From: Chloridium humicola
Taxonomy: Eukaryota > Ascomycota > Sordariomycetes > Chaetosphaeriales > Chaetosphaeriaceae
Reading direction: 5' to 3'
Assembly: GCA_027569505.1 (NCBI GenBank)
Contig: JAPDFF010000001.1
Location: forward strand, 1,178,001 to 1,242,000
DNA: 64,000 bases
Below, piece after piece: positions 53,601 to 64,000 of this stretch. The first letter of the stretch is position 1. Every line of letters starts with the position of its first letter. A model generated the notes under the pieces. It saw only the letters and a program-made list of their open reading frames with translations. It searched no databases and was not told where the DNA came from. The translations under genes were made by a program, and so were the position numbers.

Positions 53601-56600
53601 GGGGCGCGTCAAGAACTGCCATGTTTTCTTCTCAAAAGGGCAAATAGGGGGTGGGTTTTTAGCGCTTGGGCTCGGCATAGGCGGGCAGAACACTCATGGG
53701 CGGGCTCGTTATTATGTTTTGGGACAGTGGCGTTTGGTTTGGGATCGGCCTTCTTTTTTCTTGGATACCCAGTTCTTCCTGTCTTTCACTATCTACATGC
53801 TCTCGGTACCCTTTCCTTTGTCTATATGCCTATTAGGACGTCAACTTGTCCCTCGTTGTCTCTAATCTATTTGTACATGCTGCGTTTCGAGGGCTAGGAG
53901 TTGGAATGGGCCGAGTGTGGAAACGGCAGGGGTGCACAAATTATCTAGCGGATCTGATGGCCTTCTACGTACTGTATAATAGTGTTTATTTTCTAATAAC
54001 TAGCGGACACGCTCTCTTGACCAACGAACAAGTCTCTTTCCTGTCCGTGTCTTGTGCAGAACAAAGCCTTTCTTTTCTCATCCCCTGTGGCGGCTGAGAC
54101 AGCAAGGCCCAGAACGTGTTGCAAACAACCTTCAAATCAGCCCATCGCCAAACTGACGGAGTGCTCAGGCAGGTTGGTTTTCCGATAGCTCCTCGTAGCC
54201 CAGCGCCAAAGCCGAGCTGTTGGTTCGAACCCACCGCTTCGGCTCAGCCGATGGCCAAGTTCGAGGGCCAGAACGTTCCTGCACAGCACAGTGACAGCAT
54301 CTCCGAGCCTCAGCTCTCCAAACACATCTCCCGTCCGCTCCCGCCCCCCCTCTCCGTTCCCAGCAGTCTGGGGCAAGCTGAAAAGCGACCCCAGGAAGCG
54401 ATCCCACCCGCCTTGCTCATGCACCGTGGATGTAAATGGCTGGAACACGCCCAGATCTCGGCGCCTTCAGACCGCGGAACCCTGGTGCTGGGAATGAGAA
54501 GCCATGGTTGATCCCAACGACGCACGCTTCTCAAGCCCAATTACCACTTTGCTCCACCGAGCCAGACTGTCGCCGACGACGCAGCTCCCGTTCCCTGTTT
54601 TCCCGGCTTTTCTTTTTGCCCCCTCCGCAGCGGCCCTGTCCGTTTGGTCGTCGATTTCCATCCCTTGGACTCTGGACGCAGCAAGTCAAGCCGGGACCTG
54701 ACCTTGCGAGACGGCGGAAGCAAGGTCAGGGAGTACCGACCGTACCAATGCAACGTCGGGACGTCTCCAGGTCGGCGACCTCGCCATGTTGTGCATCCAA
54801 GTAATGATATCGACCGTCTGTGCGACCCAGGTTGCAGATCCCACGATTGCGACACCCCCCGCTGGCCATCTGTCTCTGTCTCTTGTCTCTTTTTTTTTTT
54901 TGCTGTGTCATCCAATTTCTTGGCGATTTCCGGCAGAGAGAGAAGCCGGGAGTGTTGGTGGGGGCCCGAAATCTGGGTGGAGCAGTCGAATCGTGCGCTT
55001 CCCCTTCCAGCTGCAGCTGCCCTGGATCTGATGAATCTGCGCAGATCTTCTCCAGGCAGGTAGAGGCAGGCAGCCATCCACAGCCATCACCCGAAAACCT
55101 TGTTCTCGGTTTCGATCTTGACTCGGTTTGGGTGGCACAGGACCACAATGAACCCCGATGTTGCCATTGTCTTGGTTTCCTGACCCGGTGAGACGACGGC
55201 TCTGCGGGGATTTGAGACATTCATCACCGAGTTGGCGTTGGCTCGAGTCCTCGGCACCCACAACCTCTCGCGGTCTGGAACCTGGCCGCACCACCAACCA
55301 CCAACGGTTCCAGAGCGAGAAGTCCAGGAAACACTGTTTCTGCCCCTGACTCGGCGGCGTCATCAAAAAGCAAAGGAAGCGCCAGCAAAATCCCACGATG
55401 AAACTAGGCACAAACGAGTGGAGTGGAGGCGCATGATGAAATCGGGATGGGCCATCTCAAAGCCAACAGTCAGCGCTAATCTGCCGTTGAAGAAGATCTG
55501 CGCGAGGATTCCACCGTCGTGGATCTCGCAATTGCCAGCGATCGAACCGGATACGGGGACGGCACCCCGGATATTCACACACCGCCTAGCCCAATCCAGC
55601 AGCAGCCTCGCCGTCCCGTCGTTCCAGCTGGATTCTCAAATTGCAGTGGGAAGATCATCCCGCATCGATGGGCCTGTTCGTCGAAAGTCCTCCCAGAAAT
55701 CTGCTCATCTGCCGGCAAGTTCCGCCCTGCAACTGAACAACAATAGTGTTCCCCGGATACAGATACTGTTTTCGTCCTCAGCTAGTGAACGGCCATGGAG
55801 ATATCGGCCGGAGGACGTTGGGCGTTGGCATATCCGGGTTGGGACCACGGGCAGACGTCAGGGGTCGGCTCCTTCTGGGTCCACGCCTTGCTTGATGGAC
55901 GGGATGGTGCGCGGCTGATAGGGCCCCAGCGCCAGCGTGCTGCACGAGGGCTTGTGTTCCTTGCACAGAATCTCCCGACACGAATGGGCGTTTCACAAAA
56001 AGCACCATCAGCAAATCCAACAAAAAAAACCCTTGACTCCCGGCAGCGCCATAGTTACACAAACGTTCAACGCGTCGATCAGCTCTGATGCAGACACGGA
56101 AAAAGTCCGAGCTGTTGAACTGTCCAACGTGAGAACAGACCTGAGCTGATCGTCAACACCAACCTGGAACTTCACCATCCCCCCCTCGACCAAACCGACA
56201 AAAGAATCCGACGGCCGTTGGCTGGAATACGATTCGAAGTAACCATCTTTCCTTGGCAGAACGTGCGCCGGTCAAGCGAACGAGCGAAACAAGCGAAACA
56301 ATTGACAAGGGGCCATTGGCACACCCATCCTCGTTGCCATGTGTTCATCCGACACCAACGGCCCCGCCGTCTTCTCCACCTCCGGGATACCGTTTTCTTC
56401 AATAGCGCGCCGATAGCGCGTCCCGGGCCGGGGCATCCCAGCCCGTGGGCGCATGGGCGGAACAAGACCGTTGGACCGACCGATCGGTGCCCCCGGCCGC
56501 CAGTCGTCTCCTCACCCACCCACCTCAATCCACCCACCCTTTTTCTTTCTCAGGACGTCCCCTGTTTGGCCAGCCCCATCGGTCATGCCATGCCCCTTTC

Positions 56601-59600
56601 AGCGCTCGAGGGGCAAAGCCAGCAGCAACAGGAAGCTCGGGAGAGGGGTGGGAAGGGGGGCAGAAAGCAGAGGAAACCTGGCCAACGCCCAGTTCGCTAG
56701 CCCAAACGGTGGCCTCCGCTTGGCGATCTCCAACTGTGGAGCAGATGTGCGTTTCTCCTCGGCATCCGTGCGCACGAACCCCATCAAGCTGGTCCCGTTC
56801 GGGCTGCCATGCCCGGAGCCGGCACGCCAGCTGGATGGATTTCATCGCATTTTTTTCCCCATCGTGGGGTTGGCTCGGTTGGGTTGATCTGATAACGTTA
56901 GCGGCCACTGGGGCTGATGCAAGAGCCGACATCGAGGGCCGAGAAGCCAACCTAGCAACCCCCCGTGCCCGGGGGCCCCGATCGACTATTACACAGGATT
57001 CCCTCGGTGCTTGCGGGGGCGAGAAGGGCCGACAGGCTGGAGACGGCGAGGTTTCTTGAGCTGGCAGAACGCGTGACTGGCGAGGTGTGAGGAGAAGTGC
57101 GCTTTGCGCGGCAGGGTCGAGAGAATGCCAGATCTGCTGAAGGAGCGGGAAGCCGTTCGCCCGAAGGAGCTGTTGGTCGCTTGACACAACAAGGGGTCCG
57201 GCAGGCAGGTAGAGCGCCGTTGCATTGCGCAGGATGTCCGCTGGCTGTGTGGCAGTTGCGGCGGCAGAAACAACAACCTGGAAAGGATCGTGGAGTTGTG
57301 CCCTTTCCGCAGCGAACAAACAGTTACCGGGGAATCATCAAGCTGCACGATCATCGCCATGTCAACACCCGCCCTAATACAAACACGATGCTGCCGACCA
57401 CGACGCCGGCCGTTTTGAAACGGTACATCCTCCCTGCTCTGTCCATACCCTGCAACAGATCAAGAGGCACTTCAACCAAAAGCCAAGAACTGACAATTTG
57501 TCGTTTGCTGCACGCGAGAAAGATCCGAGATCACGATCCGATCCGAGCGAGCAAAAAAAACAACAAAAAAACAAGGCAGGACACCTTGAAGGGGGGGCTC
57601 GTCGCGGACGGGATCGCTCGCATCCGGGAGGGCCCAGCCAATCAGGTCTGCCATCCCTGCATCGACCGGACCCGGCGATCTGGGCCCCGAAACGGCGCTT
57701 CGCGTATCGGGCCTACCAGCAGCCGGGGCACGTCTTGGGATTTGGGGCTGGAGAACTGGGGCGCGCTGTCGGATTGGAGGACGGGCGGGAGCTGAGAGGA
57801 GGAAGAGAGAAAGGTTGGTTGCCGCCGTACAAATCGCCGCAGATCACGGATTGGGGTCTCGGTGTGCAGGTGTTGTTTTCTGCCGTTTTGAGGGCCGGGC
57901 CCATCATCAACCATCTATGTTTTCTTGCGTAACCCACCTGCCAGGTCCCGAGATGGGATTTGCGTTTTGCATGATGAGCACTGATAAACATGGCGCTCGT
58001 TTGCGGGTTTGAGACTCGGAGGCTTTCGAGTTCATTTGGACGCGAGGTTGCATGCATGATGGGGCCTGCAGGTTCTATTTGTTTTGGGGACGCCATTGTC
58101 TCTTGCTCAACGTCTCACCGAAATCGGCCACAAACGGCTGGAAACGGTGTTGTGTGCGCTGGCAGGCAATGGGAGCTGAAGCCGGCCGCGGTCCAATGGT
58201 TGATCCGTCCCTTGTTCAGCCCTTCCAAGGAGCCAAGGAACGACGACATGCATGCTCACAAAAGGGCATGCGAGGACCCTGAAGGTAACAGGAGATCACC
58301 GCCGCCCTCAAGATCGCCAGCTGAACGCCAGGCATGCCCTGCGTTCTGTGGTAAATCCCCCAACAAAAAAAAGAAAAATCGGGGAAACAAGGTTGTGGGC
58401 TTCGTGAATCTTCGACCCTAGGGAAGATCTCAAGGCCGCTGCCTCAGGTGGACGATCATCTCGACACCAAGTGGAGACGACGACGTCGGTTGATGGGAAA
58501 CCGGGACACCCCCTTTTGTTGGACGCGCAACGTTTCTTCGACTGCCGAGAGGACGCCGGCTAGTTTCTATCCAAGGGCGCCTCGTCGATTTGTGACCGTT
58601 TTGTCAAGATATGCGGTGGCTCTGATGGGTTGAGTTGGTAGTTGAAACACAACACTTGACGAGTATCTTAGGGTTGAGCATCATTACAACCGAACAAGAG
58701 GGTCATCACATTGGATTCGGCCTGGCATGACTCAGACGATGGACCAGAGCAGCATTTGCTGTGCTGTGAGGACACTTGCCGGCTCGAGGTTGTCGAACAT
58801 GGATAACAATGGTCCCTTCCCTACGGACCTCAAGGCCTCGGTGGGTATCACAGTTGTTAATGTCCCAAGGTCCTTCTCATCGCTGGCACTAAGATGGCCT
58901 CTTGGGTGACTTGGCGCATCCCCTCCCTCTCATTACTCAGCTAGCTTCTCAAACTTGATAGCACATGCTAGACGACAAAGGGCAGCTTTGATGCTGGGGA
59001 GGGTCTGTAGTGCCATCATCTGATAGAAACCTAACCTGTGACTACGGCAACTCAAGCGTTGAAGTAGGGTAAAGATCAAGAACAAATGTAAACAACAGCA
59101 GCCATCGAATCTATTGATCCGCCAGGTTGTTTGTCGCCCATCCCCGACCAGATCAGGTGGTATATCTCGGGATTTTGGAGGTGTTCGGGCCAGCTCTTGT
59201 CCAGACCTCCGTCGAGACGTGAGTAGCATCGCGAGGCAAACGCTGCGATTGCTGGAGCCGCTGTCTCGGGTTGTATTGGCGTGAGATTGTCAGATAGCAA
59301 CTAGAACCCCCGGTGGCGTAGAGCGTTCGTTGGGTATTGACGTCTCCGGTCCCTTGCTCCTGCTTAAGCCGTTTCAGTAGATATTCGCAAAGCCTTGGTG
59401 AGAGCCCAAGGGAGCATTTGAGAGATGGGATATCAGAAACCCCGAGGGGTTTTCGATAACTTAGAGTTGTGATGACCAACCGCAACGCCCGCAGCCTTGT
59501 TTAGCTTTAGCACAGTTCAGTTAGCAGCAGTCGGGCACTTAGTTAACTCAACCGCTGGGTCTTGCATTCGTTTCCCCTCCGAGTCCTACGAGACGTCTAT

Positions 59601-59860
59601 ACTCGCTACAGTACCCTCGTTACAATGGTATCAACTCACTCAGCCCCATCCACCTTCTTCCCCCTCACCTTACCATTCCCAACGTACTTGACCGTCCCCG
59701 TCGACGTAGAATGGGCAATCTCCGGCATCTCAGCAGAACCATCCGTCCCCAGCAGATGCGCAGCCTCTGACCCATTATCACCAAGACCATCACTCCTCAC
59801 AGCCGCAACTCCGTCCCCGTCACCCAGTGCTTGCACCCTATCCCTCTCTCCACCAGCCCC
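53601..59860. other. 6.3-kb gene-poor region downstream of the Myb gene
   Basis: The first ~450 bp are relatively AT-rich and probably the Myb 3' UTR. Beyond this no gene family is recognised, although many short GC-driven frames occur (for example 56525-57319 minus and 57097-57795 plus). A T12 tract lies at 54890-54901. A tRNA B-box-like GGTTCGAACCC (54222-54232) has no matching acceptor stem or A-box at the right distance. Confidence 0.4.
54890..54901. repeat. T12 homopolymer
   Basis: Twelve consecutive T residues follow a TCTCTTGTCTC pyrimidine tract in the gene-poor region. Confidence 0.85.
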
Positions 59861-61735
59861 CTACGGCTGTGAAGAGAATCTGGGATTCCAAGTCGGCGAG
59901 GTCGGGGACGTGACAGTAATGACATCGTGGCTTCCTTTCTTAAAGGAGTAGCCCCTTGTTCGATGCCTGAGACGAAGGTCTTGAAACGAGCGGCGCGCCG
60001 CCGTGAGGAGGTGCGGACGCCGTGGTTTGGGTTTGGGTCCCGCTGGGCTGGTGTGGCCGTGGTTCCCGTTCCCGTTCCCATTGAGCGCCCCTGAGAAGGG
60101 TTGTTCGTGGGGCGGGGGAGCGGCAGGTACCGAGTTCGCCACCGAAGCGGTTGGCGCTGACCAAATTCCTTTGCTATTGTTGCCGTGGTAGAGGTTGACC
60201 TTCAGCGGGTCGAAGAGCTTCACCTTGCCCGGCCCCAGCATTTCATCGCCTGTCTCGGTGCTAGCTCCCGACTCTGATGAAGTGGAATCGCCGTCGGAGG
60301 GCAGTTCGAAACGGGGCTTGACTTTTGGTGTTGCGCAAGTGCTGAAGGAGCTTTCCTCAACAGCCTGCTCTTGTTTCATCTCGTTGTAGATGTCCCGATC
60401 CATAAAGGTATTGCGGAACCCTCCGTTGGCCTTCTCCGGGCTGAGCGATCCGCGGCGGACAACGACCGGGCCTGCCCTGATTCTGCCTTGTTGCTGCTGT
60501 TGCTGCAGATAGAAACGTCGCTCCTCCGCCTCGCGCTTTTCAACGATGCGGCTGACCAAGACATCGTTATCCTTGTCGAGAATCCGGGGGCGCGCATCTG
60601 CCAAGGGTCAACAGCGAGTTCTGAGCCACCTCTGCCTCGTTCATACCTATGGTTCGATAACTCGTTGTTTTTTCTGCAAGATCAGGTGGTTCAGGGGAGG
60701 TTGGGGACGGCAACTCGTCGTCAGTTGATGACCGCCCATCTCGTCCTCTGCCGCCTAACTCATGGTCAGCAAAACCTTGCTGTGGCTAGGCATTACGCAA
60801 GGAAAGCAGGTATTGAGTGGCACGTACCTTGAGTCTGTTTGCCATGTAGCTTCTGCAGCTTAACATGAAACCGCTTGCTCCCAGCACGATCGAGGAGGCT
60901 TCCATGCCTCGCAAGAGCCACGCTGGCAATCCCATCCTTGCTTTCTTTGGCGAGCGCGAGCTCGAGCCGCTTGACCTCTTTCTTGTAGCCCTCGCTGGTC
61001 TCGAGCCACTCTTCGGTCATGGACCGGAACTGCTCAAGTTCCAATTCCCGCAAGACCTTGAGCTCGGCAAGCTCCTCGTCCGTGTCTCTTAACTTGGCCG
61101 TGAGCTTGTAAAAGCCCTCGACAAGCGCCAAGACGCAAGAGTTGTAGCTGCGACATCATCAGTATCCCCCCATGTTCAAACACAAGGAAAAAAAAAAAAG
61201 AAACTCACGCGACCGGCAGCCCATCCTGAGCCCTCCCCCCTCCCAACGCCGCGGTCAAAGTCTCCGCCATCTGCATCACAGTCGGATTATACCACGGAGT
61301 CGCCTTCTCCCGACTAGCATCAGCAACACTATCGCCCGTATTCCTCCTCCTCGGGCTTCTTCCCCTCCTCGTCGTCCTCGGCACATCCCACTCGACGTCT
61401 GTCAGCGGCAACATGGCCAGCGGCGCGGGCATTCTCGGCCCAATGTGGGTCTCCTCTTCGGCCACCGCCGCCCCATAGCTGCGGCTCTTGAGGTTCAGAA
61501 AGCTCGAGACGTTCTTGATGGTCGAGCTGGTCGACTTGCGGTGGCGGGGCGGGGAGTAGGTAGTCGGGGAGGGGAGCGGGGAGTAGGTGCGGCTGCCGTA
61601 GTGGAGGTGATGGCCATGTCGGTTGGAGGGACGGTCGACGTGAAAAGAGCTTAGGGATGGAGGCCCCGTTGGGGTGCTGCTGCGGGAGCGGGCGAGGTTG
61701 CGGAGCCAGCCGGGGTTGTGGTGATGGTCGGCCAT
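59861..61735 (-). CDS. Uncharacterised fungal protein with central coiled coil
   Basis: The model is complement(join(59861..60597, 60647..60754, 60828..61147, 61209..61735)), 563 residues; the introns are 49, 73 and 61 nt. I do not recognise a named family. The N-terminal ~150 residues are Ser/Pro/Arg-rich and begin MADHHHNPGWLRNLARSRS. A conserved-looking helical core (about 155-290) reads NPTVMQMAETLTAALGG, then YNSCVLALVEGFYKL (restored by intron 1) and a charged coiled coil of LRDTDEELAELKVLRELELEQF type. A second short helical block is VLVSRIVEKREAEERRFYLQ followed by five glutamines. The C-terminus is disordered, with Asn-Gly repeats (NGNGNGNHGH) and a basic end. I recall YNSC-type cores in other ascomycete proteins of unknown function. 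Lack of a signal peptide or membrane helix suggests a cytosolic or nuclear scaffold; this is inference. Confidence 0.78.
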
Positions 61736-62643
61736 GGTAATGATGACGGCGGTTGGATGGGCGACGGTAGTGACCTAGCTTGCTTCAAGAGAAGCAGCAG
61801 GTTTGACGGAAGGTGGGTGTTGGGATGGGGAATTTTGGCGAAGTGATGGATAGAGAGAGGGAAGTTGAGCATGCGAGGACCGAGTGAAAAGATTATTTGG
61901 GATTCAAAGAAGAAGACAAGCAGGAACTGTAGGCTCTGCGTTGCGGTGCTAATTATGAAAATTATGTGTTTAGAGGCAGAGAGACGAGTCTGGATGGAAG
62001 TCGTTAAGAGCGACGGGATGGAAGGTGCGGATCAAGGACCTGCCTCTCTCTCTCTCTTTTATACTACCACACAATCAGCTCCCTCAGCGATCCGCTCGTG
62101 CCCTTTCTCGGCCTCACAATTGTGGGTTGAATAAGTAGCTCCGTCATTATCACAATCCAGACCGACGCTCTTACACGATCTGGCAAGCAGCGCATGTATC
62201 CAGCACAGTTAGTCATCGATGAACGAATCACGACGGTATGGTCAACTCGCTCGCTGATTTCCGGTGTATAGTTTGAATATGGTGGTAAACCCACTCGCCT
62301 TCTTTGTGGCGGATACTGGGGAAACCCCTTGTGGCAGCACTACTGCCCTGTTGACCCGATCAACACTGAGGGACTGAACTAACTGGCGAGATGCTGCCAT
62401 ACCTGGAATGCTGTCAAGGGGCCTTACCGCAAGCATTTTCATCTGCCTTTCTCACCTGTATCTGCCCTCGCTCAGACGTCCACACCGCCTCCGGCGAGAC
62501 TTCCTCTCGCCCAACTGTTCAACGCCAAAGATCGATGTGGTCAAGAAATGGTGAAGCCGACCCGCATCGGCATGATTTCAACTTCCTCCTTGAAACCCTG
62601 GACTTCCTGTCTTGTCAGAGAACCGCGTCTTCGCCCCTTACAA
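61736..62643. other. Intergenic between two minus-strand genes
   Basis: 908 bp that should hold the promoter of the coiled-coil gene (near 61.75-62.0 kb) and the 3' UTR of the NCBP3-like gene. A (CT)7 repeat lies at 62044-62057. No coding signal is seen. Confidence 0.5.
62044..62057. repeat. (CT)7 microsatellite
   Basis: Seven CT units upstream of the coiled-coil gene; on its coding strand this is a GA repeat in the likely promoter. Confidence 0.85.
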
Positions 62644-64000
62644 TCAGTGAAACAAGTCCTCCGCCCTTTGCCGCCTCCGGCCTCTGCCCTCGAGCTTCTC
62701 CGCAAAAAGCTCTTTCCCAGAATTCCCAGAATTCCCAAACTTCTCAGGGAATAACTCCCTCGCTGTGGGCCCTGTGCCCTTGATGGCAATCCCTTGGTCG
62801 TTGCCGCGTTTGGCGGCCATGCCGCGGATGTTAAACCCGCTGGAGCCGGGCGCCGTGATCCTCTCTGCTAAACTTGCTGCGTCTGTGTCAATGAATGGAC
62901 GGGGTGCCGGAGGGGCGATAATGATGTTATCGAGAGTGTGTCAAGAGACTAGAGCACTTGCGCTAGCCTCGCGTCGAGAGAGAGCCATGACATACCGCTT
63001 GCCAGGACTGTGGTGTCGTTGACCTGATCCATCTGCGCCTTGCCGCCAAAGCCCGAACCAGCCTTTGCGGGAAACAGGTCTTTGGGCTTGCTGCTCCTGG
63101 ACGGGAAGAGCTCCTTGGTGCTGTTCTCCTTTGAGAGCCGCTCCTTGATCGACCGCCCCTTCTCGCGGCTGCGCATTGCAGCGGCAGCACGCGCGTCCTC
63201 GTCGAGATCCATCTCGGCGTCCCCATCGCGGTCCCGGGCGGGTGAAGCTGATCGATTGCGCAGGCTGTAACCGCCCCGGGAGCTCCTCCCCGGAAAAAGC
63301 TCCTTCTCCCTGTTCTGACGCGCCCGCGAGCCAGACCGACCAGTCTCCGACAACGCTGAAGCTGAGTGGCGCCTTGGGGGTGAAAGCCTGTCCGTCCTCG
63401 TTGCTAGCGCAGATGTGTCGTCGTCGTAGAGATTGACGTCGAATGGTTCCGGGCTCTCGTCATCGCGAGGATCCCTGCGCCTATCATTGCGCCTGTCTCG
63501 CCGATTGCGGTCATCCCGATCCCGGTATCTCCCTCTGTTGAAGTCGCCGCGCTTTCGGCGCTCCTCTGGATCGTATTCTGGGTGAAGAAGGTAGAAACGG
63601 CTGCGCTCAGAGGCCCTCGCCGCTTTTCTGTCCCCCACAACAGCAAACCGGATCCGCAGCATCGACTCTGGTTTCTTGGAAAAGGGCTTCCCGGGAATTT
63701 CCTCGAGGACGGGTAGCTGTGTCGGATCGGCAATCTCCACTGATGCAAGTGCGACAAGCGCCTCCTGCGCTCCTGATTCGGATTTGAAGATGTAGTTGGC
63801 GGAGGCGTCGTCGATCCACTCGACCCGGCCGAGCTGAGCGGTGCCGCAGTGTTCGTCGAGATACCCTTTGACGTCGTCTGGGTTGAATGTGTCGAGGCCG
63901 CGAATGTGGACTTTGTATGGGACGAGTTCCTTTTCGGAAGTCTCGCGGATATCCTGGTCGTTGAGGGGCTCCTCCACCTCGCCGGGTTCCTGAGACGTGA
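62644..64000 (-). CDS. NCBP3-like RNA/cap-binding protein (DUF2414), 3' part of gene
   Basis: NCBP3 is an alternative cap-binding subunit linked to mRNA export. The visible model is complement(join(62644..62882, 62996..64000)), about 414 codons, open at the window edge, so the N-terminus is missing. An atypical RRM fold begins with YKVHIRGLDTFNPDDVKGYL and includes RVEWIDDASANYIF, the family hallmark (W-[LI]-D-D-x-S/A-x-N). Then comes MLRIRFAVVGDRKAARASERSRFYLLHPEYD, followed by a long Arg/Asp/Ser-rich tail. The tail carries six copies of a K/R-E/D-L-F motif, most with Pro next. The 113-nt intron was placed at GTATGT/CACAG; the downstream exon keeps two or three more of these motifs (RELFPEKFG, KELFAEKLE, EDLFH), which supports the splice. 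Family call is good; the last exon is less sure. Confidence 0.8.

Noticed and set aside
54222..54232. GGTTCGAACCC, tRNA B-box-like
   Set aside because: The T-stem has a mismatch and no acceptor stem or anticodon arm fits upstream.
59153..59485. Minus-strand ORF of 110 codons
   Set aside because: Looks protein-like in part but shows no family motif, and I could not extend it by splicing; left unannotated.
1..64000. Secondary-metabolite, defence or mobile-element cluster
   Set aside because: No PKS/NRPS, terpene, P450, transposase, reverse transcriptase, NLR or heterokaryon-incompatibility domain was seen; the identified genes are housekeeping or regulatory.

Overview
This window looks like nuclear DNA of a filamentous ascomycete, most likely a sordariomycete of the Sordariales (Chaetomiaceae-like). 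The reasons are GC-rich coding DNA, 27 inferred introns of about 47-113 nt with GT...AG ends and CTAAC/CTGAC-like branch sites, gene-dense blocks separated by multi-kb intergenic regions, and a gene set that includes an ascomycete O-GlcNAc-transferase-like protein. I see no transposon, CRISPR array, phage, rRNA gene or convincing tRNA. Gene models were built by hand from frame continuity, splice sites and family alignment from memory. No search was run.

Sixteen protein genes are supported. Left part (1-17 kb): the 3' part of the mitochondrial presequence protease CYM1 (+), ornithine decarboxylase (+), a Prs5-like PRPP synthetase (+), the APC/C activator CDH1/FZR (+) and glycerophosphocholine acyltransferase GPC1 (-). 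Middle (17.9-35.6 kb): cohesin SMC1 (+), TFIIE-alpha (-), an X-family DNA polymerase with a BRCT domain (+), an MGST3-like MAPEG protein (+), a single-pass kelch membrane protein (-), COPII SEC23 (+) and ribosomal protein RPL12 (+). Right part (35.6-64 kb): a GT41 O-GlcNAc-transferase-like gene (+), a two-repeat Myb factor (+) isolated in a gene-poor region, an unnamed coiled-coil protein (-) and the 3' part of an NCBP3-like RNA-binding protein (-).

The content is mostly conserved housekeeping: polyamine and nucleotide synthesis, cell cycle and chromosome cohesion, transcription, DNA repair, secretion and translation. Neighbours are not functionally linked, and I see no biosynthetic or defence cluster. 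Divergent pairs (GPC1/SMC1, TFIIE-alpha/Pol X, kelch/SEC23) share promoter regions. CDH1/GPC1, SMC1/TFIIE-alpha, MGST3/kelch and Myb/coiled-coil genes are convergent.

The observations most worth a second look are: a 14-unit, 15-bp minisatellite with 45-bp higher-order structure that encodes an Arg/Glu tail in the kelch membrane protein; a stop-free intron that splits the C-box of CDH1; a repeated K-E-L-F-P motif in the NCBP3-like protein; an upstream ORF followed by an ATG-free stretch before ornithine decarboxylase; and the 8.2-kb and 6.3-kb gene-free flanks of the Myb gene.
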